Source of the DNA: Pardosa pseudoannulata
Taxonomy: Eukaryota > Arthropoda > Arachnida > Araneae > Lycosidae
Direction of reading: 5' to 3'
Length of the DNA stretch: 64,000 nt
Assembly: GCA_032207245.1 (NCBI GenBank)
Contig: CM063507.1
Coordinates: 97,591,837-97,655,836 of the forward strand
In this document: positions 55,809 to 64,000 of the stretch, piece after piece
How positions within the stretch are numbered: position 1 is the stretch's first letter
Layout of the letters: every line of letters begins with the position of its first letter
Notes under the pieces: generated by a model
Databases searched by the model: none
What the model was told of the DNA's origin: nothing
What the model saw: the letters and a program-made list of their open reading frames with translations, nothing else
Made by a program: the position numbers and the translations under genes

Positions 55809-56780
55809 CTAACTCTTAATATCTGAATTATCAAATGACATGCCAACAATATCACCTCTTTTATAGTCTATATACTGTTTTAAATGAATTTCATCCATTA
55901 TAAGAGAAACATACATATCATTATTTAATTTTGTAATTCTTTGTTTTGCATATGCTAAAAAGTTTGAATCTTCTTGTTTTACCTGAAGATTAGAATTCAT
56001 TTCTGAATTTTGTTGATTTGTAGTGAATGAGTGAGGCAAAATTAATAAACCTGAATTCCTTAGGTAATATTATATTTACCATAGAAGGAAATATTAAAGT
56101 ATTGGGAGAATATCTATATTTTTCATGTGAAGTATTTAAAAGATAAATCTATTCTTCAAAAAACTTAAAAGCATGTTTATCAGATAAAGACTTTGATTTT
56201 AAATCTTTTAAAACAACTTCTAATAAATAAACTAAATGTGTTTTAGAATTTTTTTTTCTAAAGATGCTTTTTCAATTTCATCTAGAATTTAAAATATTTC
56301 GTTCATGTTTTTTAGTTTACAAAGTACTTTAAAAGCATTGTTAATGCACACCCCTCTTAATGAAACAGATAATTTTAAATTCTTATCTATAGACACTGCA
56401 TAATTTAAGATTACTTTATCAAATTCATATCTAAATACATTAAGATGTGATTTTTTATTACCTTATACTAAAAAGATGAACATGGAAATTTTTCAATACA
56501 TACCTGGAGTTCCTCTAGACTTTAAAATTTCTTGACATTTGATAATCCTCTTTTGATTTCAGACTGGCTTCTAAAGCTTGTTTTATGTTTAAATCTTCTT
56601 GTCTACTACTTTTTTTGTTAGGACTTTCTCTTGTTTCATTGGATTCTTTAGATAAGTAGCTGGGACATCCTGGAAAAATAGTTGGTACAGTTTTCCTATT
56701 AAATCACAGCTTCTTTAGATGCAGAAATAATCGGACCCTTCTCATCATATGTTGAAGATTCCCACTCTATATTTACAAGC
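55809..56780 (-). pseudogene. THAP/P-element-type transposase relic
   Basis: Minus strand. From right to left: WESSTYDEKG, then TVPTIFPGCPSYLSKES, the linker that in this family follows the THAP zinc finger, then a decayed stretch, then YSPNTLIFPSMVNI and YVSLIMDEIHLKQYIDY. The last motif is the region of the first catalytic Asp of P-element/THAP9-like transposases. Many stops and frameshifts are present, and the THAP domain and the rest of the catalytic domain were not found. A TTTAACAG|GTTTCTG junction near 56800 could be an old splice acceptor. Confidence 0.6.
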
Positions 56781-56799
56781 ATGAAGAGTTTTTCAGAAA

Positions 56800-59036
56800 C
56801 CTGTTAAAAATGAATTAATGTAAAAATATACAAACATAGTACAAATTTCATACAGACTCCCGAGTAAATGAAAATACATGAAACTTTATTGTAGTTTCCA
56901 TGACATCCAGGGACTGAAAATAATTTATCTGAAATTTATATCTGAATAATTTGGCTGAAAATAATTTATCATCAAAAATTAAAAACTGCATTTAAATATA
57001 TGTGAAAAAAAGTATTTTAAAAAAAGAAAAATTTTAAAATATTAAAGTTCATATAGTAATCAAATCTCAATTTGAACTATTATTAAATCTTCCTTTTACT
57101 GAAGAAAATACATCTAATATATATCAGTATCATACTATTGTGTGAATATATTGATATTAAAAAAAAATTGATGACATTTTCTGTGATTAAATAAAATTTA
57201 AATTGCAGTTGATACATGTACAAAAAACCCAGTTTAACTACTTGCTATTTATTATGAAACAATAAATTCAGACATTAAAATACCAATTATCATCAAATAT
57301 TATAAGGTAGACACGTAAAAAAACCTTATTTAAAAAAAGAAAAAATCAATGTTAGGTAAGAATCAAATTCAAACTTGAACTCTTATTATATATTATGCAT
57401 ACATACATAATATATATATTCACATAACAACATTTATTTATTTATTTATAAAGAGAGGGATATATATATAAATATTTGATTATCTTTCATTGGAATAAAA
57501 ATTTTCATACCAGTAGAAATATGTAAAAATAAATTTAATCTATTTTACAGCATTCACTTGAAAATTTAAAATTAATGTTATAAACAATCAGAGTTCCTAG
57601 TCATCTATTTTAAAAATTACAATTAAAGCTTTATAGAAAAATAATTTATAAAAGGTTATAAGAGCAAACATGTCATTATATACATCACATAGATTACACA
57701 AAATGTTAAAAATCAGTTTCTTCAAAATTGTAATAACGTAAACATTTAATATTGCAAATTTTAAATTGTTACTTAATTATAAATAAAAACTTACCTTATT
57801 TTATGGTAAAGTATCTAAAATTTGAAGCAGAACCACACTCGTATGGCTATGCTTGTTCAATGTCACAGCATTTCTGTAGTTCAGCCAGAAAGCCTCTCAA
57901 ACTGTACCAGTTTGTCTCGCATAAATTGTCAGGGGCATAAGGAATTGTATTACGATAGAGAAAAAGACAAGGGGGATTTTATACAAATTGTCCAAACTGA
58001 AAAAGTTAGAAAGATTTTGGGACGAAAGTGGAAATTTTTACAGACATCAATCCTCTAAAATATTTACAGGAGACAACCCCCAAGAGCCAGAAGCTTTGCC
58101 GTTTGTCTCTTTCAATCTACCATTTTGAATTTCCGTTCCGATTCAACTACAAATGTATACATATATATATATCGACTCAATTCTGGTTTTTGTTCAATGA
58201 AAAATGGCTGATCTTGATTCAGTTCCACATGATCAATCTTATTTTTTGTATATTCTTATTTGAACTAAAAACCAATTCTATCATATGCAAATATATAATT
58301 CTACCAAAATTTAGAAGTTTATTCTTTTTTAATTAGTTCATTGTGTGAACTGATACAATTAATCAGCATGTACAATATGAGCACAAAACGTTGGAATTGT
58401 TATCCATTATCAAAGTTGCATTTGACCACTGAACATTCAACTGAATTAAATCTGCCTTCTACAAGTAGTTTCACGCGAAACTGAAACAGAAAAGTACAAG
58501 TGAACGGAGAATTTAGAAGCAATGTGCATGTAATGACGATAATTAAAGGGTTCTAGTTAAATTAGAAAACAATGAAAAGTTGTTTATAGTAACAAAATGA
58601 CTAAAGTTACGTAGAACTAAATTGGACGGACATTTATTTTTTACAATACAGCTCCTATTTTTGTTCCAACTAAAATAACAGTACTTTTTCAGTTTTTGTT
58701 CAGTCTTGGTTAAAGCCCTGATATGAACATTCAAGGAACAAAATAAATTCGTCCATTAAACATAACAAAATCACACATTCAGATAAATATCTGACTGGTC
58801 TTTCGATGGTAATGAAAAAGACAACAAAATAGAAGTATTTTTGTGCGTCTTTTAGTAGTTTCCCATAATCTTTACCAGCCGTTACATCTTTATTACGCGA
58901 AAACTTCTGACATATTCAGGACTAAAACACTTAGAGGGTTGAAAAATATTAACTTTAATGAACAAATTTTGGAAAATACAATTTGGAAAATGTTAATTTT
59001 CTTACAACTACAACCTTTTTAACTTTTATTCCGTAA
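56800..59036. other. AT-rich DNA, one unexplained ORF
   Basis: A plus-strand frame at 57822-58058 reads protein-like (INCQGHKELYYDREKDKG, IQIVQTEKVRKILGRKWK) but matches no family I know. The rest is AT-rich without features. Confidence 0.35.
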
Positions 59037-60052
59037 CAGACATACCAACATTCAGTCAACTTTGTCAGGAGCAACAGCGTGGTTTTAAAATTTATCATTC
59101 TACCCACAAAGTAAACGCGTATACAATTGACATACATAATAAAACAATATAAATAAATTGTATATAATTGTATATTTTATTAACTTCTAAATTAAAACTG
59201 AGCAAATTAAATAATTAAAAATTAACATACTATTAAAGGTAAATTAAAATTTATGCATTTAACAATGTATAAGTAGATTTTTTAGCTTTAAAAAGTTCTT
59301 TTTCAGAAATATTCTTCTTATAACAACATTGACCCTGATTAAAATATTTACATTTATCTATCATCAGAGATTCTAGAGTTTGTCTTCCCAAATTTGACCT
59401 AAATTCAGTTTGATTTTTCTGCACAGTACTGAAGACTCTTTGGAAAGAGCAATATATTTAGCATTATTTTTGGTAAAAGTTTGTATTTGATTGCTGCATT
59501 GTGATGTCTTAAACAACTGATTTTATACCAAGGTGTATCTGAGCGTTCACAGTTTAGAATTTCCTAGCTAAATTTATCCATTTGGTAAAGATTATACTCT
59601 GATTGAAGTTCCTCCAATTCATTATAAGTAAAGATATTGAAACATTCAGTGAAATAGTTCAAAGAATTAAACTTAGTCTGAGCTCTTAAATACTAATACC
59701 TGCAACTTCAGCATGCATTAACATTTCATCTCTCGAGGAAATTATCGAGGAAAATTTTTAAGCATATATACACATGCTTATAAGCATATATGCACATGCT
59801 TCTGAATATAAACATTTCGATGTAGGTTAGGCCTATTTAGCAATATTTACTTGCTGCAAATAGTGGAAAAGAATTATGAAAAATTCTTCAGAATTCCTTC
59901 ACAAATTACGAGATTTGATAAATTTAATGAATTATTTCCCCCGAAACAAAATTTTTGTTATTTTCCGGAGCAATTTGAGGAGTGTGCGGAGTTGCCAATT
60001 TTTATCATTTCTCCGGAGCAACTCCGTGAAACCGGAGCAGTTGGCATGTCTG
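59037..60052 (-). mobile_element. Internally deleted hAT transposon
   Basis: Left end CAGACATACCAAC at 59037 and right end GTTGGCATGTCTG at 60040-60052 are inverted repeats with 12 of 13 positions matching. Near the right end CCGGAGCA occurs three times (59965, 60013, 60032), like transposase binding sites. Only the last part of a transposase remains between the ends. A clean 8-bp target duplication was not evident. Confidence 0.65.
59251..59680 (-). pseudogene. hAT transposase C-terminal (dimerisation) region
   Basis: Minus strand. NYFTECFNIFTYNELEELQ, WYKIS, HHNAAIKYKLLPKIMLNIL, then after a frame change QRVFSTVQKNQTEFRSNLG, QTLESLMIDKCKYF and on to LLNA and TAA at 59253-59251. RVFSTVxKNxTEFRxxL is the hallmark of the hAT dimerisation domain. 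One stop and one frameshift are needed to read it. The DDE core and BED finger are absent. Confidence 0.75.
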
Positions 60053-60540
60053 CTGTAATAATACAAAAATTAAGTTAATTTTGAAATTATTTTATCATAA
60101 GTCCAACTCTAGAATATAATGTGCTCAAGACTAATGACAAAGAAATACATATGGGATGAAGGAGATCATTACAAATAACTTCTTTAACAATCAAACTGAA
60201 AAAAAAAAATTGTATTTAACATTATACGTAGTAAAACATCAAATTTCTACAGTCAAAATAGCATATACAGGTAATAAGTCTTATATATTATTATAATAAG
60301 TTATTTACAGCAACTTATAAATAGCCAAAATTTAATAAAATGAAAGCTAGGAAAAATGTTCTTTGCAGACATACGTCAACAGACTAACCCAGAAAATTGC
60401 ATATACCTCCCTCCCATACCACATTTCAAACAAAATTTCAGTATAATGTCCACACATTTTTCACTAGCTCACAATCCTTGTATTTTAATACTAATTTAGA
60501 ATAATGCAACAAAATTAAAATATTTAAATAAAGCACAAAA
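60053..60540. other. 3' flank of zinc-finger gene 3 (inverted)
   Basis: AT-rich. Parts match the far 3' flank of gene 2 (CTGTATATGCTATTTTGACTGTAG on the minus strand near 60260, compare about 45985). No ORF was found. Confidence 0.5.
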
Positions 60541-60884
60541 TGTTTTCTTAAATACATTCTGGCAAAGGATTTTAACAAACTTTGAATACAAAGATGAAGA
60601 ACTTCTGTATTTTATAGCAAATGTTTATTACATACATAGAAGAAAACCTTTTCTTACCAGTTTGGTTATGAAGATGTTTTTTCAAGTTCTAATTCTCAGA
60701 AAATGCTTTACGACATGTATTACAAGAAAATGGTTTCTCCCCAGTATGGGAACAAAAATGTATATTTTATACACAACTTTGAGAAAATGCTTTCTTGCAC
60801 AAAAGAAAATGGTGTCTCACCAGTATCGGAATGAAGACGACTTTTTAATATAGAACACCCAGAAAATATTTTTTTACATACATC
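60541..60884 (-). pseudogene. Post-stop finger tail of gene 3
   Basis: Minus strand, in the same frame at first, after the TGA at 60887-60885: DVCKKIFSGCSILKSRLHSDTGE, then broken units with lost Cys and His and shifted frames. The stop is a TGA where TGT (Cys) stands in the other fingers. The outer part (60541-60610) matches the 3' flanks of genes 1 and 2. Confidence 0.7.
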
Positions 60885-61520
60885 TCAAGAAACTGGTTTC
60901 CCACCAGTATGGGAATGTAAATGTATTTTTAATTTAGAAGTCTGAGAAAATTCTTTCTTACATACATGACAAGAAAATGGTTTTTCATGAGAACGAAGAT
61001 GCGCTTTTAAATATGAATTCCGAGAAAATGCTTTCTCACACATATCACAAGAAAATGGTTTCTCACCACTATGGGAATGAAGGTGTTTTATCATGTTAGA
61101 TTTCTCAGAAAATGCTTTCTTACACACATCACAAGAAAATGGTTTCTCACCACTATGGGAACGAAGGTGTTTTATCAAGTTAGATTTCTCAGAAAATGCT
61201 TTCTTACACACATCACAAAAGAATGGTTTTTCACCAGTATGATAACGAAGGTGTGCTTTCAAGTGTGAATTCTGAGAAAATTCTTTCTTACACACATCAC
61301 AAGAAAATGATTTCTTGCCAGTATGGGAACGAAGGTGTGTTTTCAAGTTTGAATTATGAGAAAATGCTTTCTTACACACATCACAAGAAAAGGGTTTTTC
61401 ACCAGTATGAGAACGAAGATGTACTTTCAAGTTAGAAATCTTAGAAAATGTTTTCTGACATACATAGCAAGAAAATGGTTTCTCGCCACTATGGGAATGA
61501 ACCATCTGACGACCGTCCAT
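60885..61520 (-). CDS. C2H2 zinc-finger gene 3 (7 fingers, new N-terminus)
   Basis: Minus strand, ATG at 61520 (MDGRQMVHSHSGEKP), seven units of FSCxVCKKxFSxxSxLKxHLRSHTGEKP type, TGA at 60885. Finger 6 has lost two linker residues (RSHEKP). The leader MDxxDLNHFILLDSKE of genes 1 and 2 is missing. Instead the ATG lies in sequence homologous to their 5' leader (GTGATTGACGG in gene 2, GTGATGGACGG here) and joins straight to a finger linker. A family-typical nuclear binding protein is possible, but it is short and may be non-functional. Confidence 0.8.
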   Translation of the reverse strand: MDGRQMVHSHSGEKPFSCYVCQKTFSKISNLKVHLRSHTGEKPFSCDVCKKAFSHNSNLKTHLRSHTGKKSFSCDVCKKEFSQNSHLKAHLRYHTGEKPFFCDVCKKAFSEKSNLIKHLRSHSGEKPFSCDVCKKAFSEKSNMIKHLHSHSGEKPFSCDMCEKAFSRNSYLKAHLRSHEKPFSCHVCKKEFSQTSKLKIHLHSHTGGKPVS

Positions 61521-61697
61521 CACAAAGATGAAATTCTACACAATGTTGCAGATTTTGTAGACAATTTTATTATTTATTTTAAGAAATATAAAAATTTCTT
61601 CAATGAAGTACAAGTCCTTTGTACACAGAAATCAATTCAGTATTCAGTTGAACCTTCCAGTACTAATTGTAGATTAACAGTCTAAAATTAATGTAAC
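61521..61697 (-). other. 5' leader exon part of gene 3 with conserved acceptor
   Basis: Minus strand. CTTTTACAG|GTTACAT at 61697/61698, then AGTACTGG, CAACTGAATACTGAATTG and ACAAAGGACTTGTACTT. Gene 1 (8786-8885) and gene 2 (43291-43385) have the same series, so this is their shared 5' untranslated exon. Confidence 0.65.
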
Positions 61698-63870
61698 CTG
61701 TAAAAGAAAAAAAAACATATACTGCTTAGTTCCCTCTAAATGTAGGTAGAAAGAATAAGATTCATAACGCTAGATATTAACTGTTACTTTAAGGGTAAGT
61801 AACTGTTTTGAAGCAGAGATATTATGCTGTTTTATTAACATTTCAGGAGGGACAAAAGCTAGTCAGAGGTTTGAAAATGCTGACTTTACAGACTAAAACT
61901 AAAAAGTGATAGATTTTTAAAAAGTTTTAACCAACTTTTCTACAGAAATCAACAATTGAAAGTTAATTTTCATACAACTGAAAACTTTTATTTATTTATT
62001 TTTTTTTACTGTTATTCTGAAATAATGCAAGTTGTAAATAGACTCTGTAATCACTTTCATTATAAATTCTAAAATGGGATGTACTCAAAACTGATATACA
62101 ATCCAAAATGGGAAGGATATTTCAATTAGCTTTATTGCTTTGTTACATACATAGACTAAGACAAAAACACATATAGTACTTGTATAGTAGACTGTGAAAT
62201 TATATGAAAGTTGTTATGAGATATTACATCATCATCAACAATGTTGCCACGTAAAACCTTAGTGGGCCTTGGTTTTCCCTAGAAGTCTTTCTATTAGTCC
62301 ATATTTCATTCGGTATTCCTCTTGATCTTTCATACCAATGAATCACATTGAAGATCTCAATGGGTTTTCTCTATGCATGGATTAAGAGGTGGCCATACCA
62401 TCTCCATCCTGCAAATTTTATGGACTTGATATTGTAATCACGTTTATAGAATTTGTATAATTCAAAGTTACATCTCTTTTGCCAAGTGTTTTTTCCATAA
62501 CATCACCAAAAATACCTCTCAGGACTTTCCTCCCCAAAACTGCCAAGACTTTCATTTCTTCATTATCATGATTCAAGTCATGGCACAAGTTAAAACAGAC
62601 TTAATTTTTCTTGCATAAAATAATTTTTGTTTCTCTCTTAATTAGTAGGGACAAAAAGGGTAGTTAAAAATTATATAGCAACATAGCAAACGTAGTAAAC
62701 ATTCAACAACTTCACAAGCTTTTCCAGACATTTTGCACTTTATCATAATGCTGTCCTTATTTTAGTATAATTTTAGAAAAATAAAGTAGAATATTCAAAT
62801 AAAACAAAATTAATTAAAATATTTTTTATAACAGAATTATGGATTTAAACTCCAAATTACTATTATTTAACATTTTAAGAACTTTTTTTAAGCATGAAGT
62901 TTTTTAATGCACGAATAGAGGGCACCATCAACATCACCAGAATGCATAACCGATACCTCCCTGCAAAAAATTAAATTTTGCACACTCGCAGCAATTTTGA
63001 AACAATTAGGTCCATAAGAAATGCAAGGTATATGTTTCTTCTGCTATCAAAGTTGTGAGTAACAACATGTAGCCTATTTAATAAAAAGCTCAAACAATTT
63101 ACAAGGTATACAATTTGCAAATAGTAAGTTAAAGAACACAGTGTATAATCAAAAACTTGAGGTACTGGAAAATAACACAAGAAAGAAAGAATATATGGTT
63201 TTTTATACATTTTTTATAGGACATAAGACAAGGATAACACAATTCATGAAAAATAATTACGTTCGCAAAATACCTAAATGATGTGATTCCTAAAATATTG
63301 GCAGAAATTGTGAAATTAAAGGTAAAGCTGAGAAAATGCTTAAAATCACAAACAACTAAATTAAGATAAATATTAAACTTAAATTCTAGGCACTGCATAA
63401 AACTATTATTTTGACCTACACCTTTCATTTGTACTTGGTTTTTAATTTATTTAAATGTTACCTCATAAATTATGATTTTTATAAATAAATAGTTTTATAT
63501 CTGTCATCAATGAACACATGTGAAGAGTTTTTGCAGAAGGTATGAAAACTTTATTATTACATATATTTAATACATGTTTTGTCATATATAAGTGCATACC
63601 TTATAATTAAGACAATAAATAGAAAAATGAAAACTTAATCATTAGTCTTCATAAAATTAATCTGAACTTAAATAATTTTAAACTTTAAAGTTTTTCTAGC
63701 CACCCTGTTACATTTATGAAATTTTCTTTTTAGTTATATATAGGGATTACACACTTTTAATTTAATATAGGGAACTTGCTTTCTTTTATAATTTTATGTA
63801 AATCTTAGTACTGCGACTATACCATTTAATTTCATCCACATAATGAAAAGTGAATTAATAAGTTTGATAA
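61698..63870 (-). repeat. Inverted copy of the zinc-finger upstream region
   Basis: Minus-strand homology to 8200-8785 and to 39760-43290. Examples: CCATTTTAGAATTTA at about 62085, CACGAATAGAGGGC at about 62911 (compare CCCTCTATTCATG at about 42198), AAGTGCAAAATGTCT at about 62740 (compare 42378). It continues to at least 63870 and probably past the window edge. Confidence 0.7.
62290..62600 (-). pseudogene. LINE reverse-transcriptase C-terminal fragment, longer copy
   Basis: Minus strand. LGRKVLRGIFGDVMEK, then CNFELYKFYKRDYNIKSI and FAGWRWYGHLL, the post-RT zone of arthropod LINEs. It matches the shorter fragment at 42670-42795 and extends further. Confidence 0.6.
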
Positions 63871-64000
63871 AATAAATTCTAACATAACTTACATATAATG
63901 TAGATTCATTGTGACTATATAAATAAACAATTAAACTTGCAAACTAGATACATATTGTTTATAATATTTTGAAAATCATTGAAATGAATTTTTAGACACA

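Noticed and set aside
1..64000. CRISPR array or bacterial-type operon
   Set aside because: No regular direct repeats with unique spacers and no gene packing; the regular repeats are zinc-finger units, microsatellites and transposon copies in a eukaryotic genome.

Overview
This window is AT-rich, repeat-laden eukaryotic DNA with no bacterial-style gene packing. The mix of elements points to an arthropod. The style of the C2H2 arrays, the tRNA-derived SINE and the Ty3/gypsy proteins is most like what is known from spiders, perhaps orb-weavers, but I cannot prove the species. One 100-base run of N (16724-16823) marks an assembly gap. I see no complete single-copy host gene. The best host candidates are three related C2H2 zinc-finger genes, each damaged or truncated, and two orphan exon-like stretches beside the gap.

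Layout: 1-3863 is the 3' part of a BEL/Pao retrotransposon with an in-frame internal deletion. 4-9 kb is AT-rich DNA that becomes the duplicated upstream or intronic region of zinc-finger gene 1 (9146-10927). 11-19 kb holds tandem duplications, degraded transposon ends, orphan exons and (TA)n tracts. 19.6-35.9 kb is a dense transposon nest. It contains a Tigger/pogo-type DNA transposon cut off at 21347, a nearly complete Ty1/copia element with two LTRs (21348-27735), and three minus-strand Ty3/gypsy elements here called C (27736-29409), A (30252 to about 32360) and B (about 32361-35745). Long (TA)n tracts touch the ends of several of them. 36.1-36.7 kb carries a fragment related to the N-terminal part of Polinton/Maverick-type DNA polymerase B.

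From about 37.4 to 45.6 kb lies zinc-finger gene 2, with upstream DNA homologous to that of gene 1. An inverted third copy occupies about 60.5 to at least 63.9 kb and runs off the window. The two inverted arms (about 39.75-45.6 kb and 60.5-63.9 kb) are separated by about 15 kb that holds a THAP/P-element transposase relic and an internally deleted hAT element. Two related hAT-like non-autonomous elements (38927-39737 and 46239-47006) have 8-bp target duplications, one perfect and one 7/8. SINE copies with a tRNA head are scattered throughout.

The genes do not form a pathway. The window records repeated duplication of one zinc-finger locus, with mobile DNA arriving before and after the duplications. 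The most testable observations are these: a single in-frame UGA-CUA dividing the otherwise open copia polyprotein; a copia primer site complementary to the anticodon region of initiator tRNA; copia flanks that do not match; and a zinc-finger copy whose start codon appears to have arisen in former 5' leader sequence.
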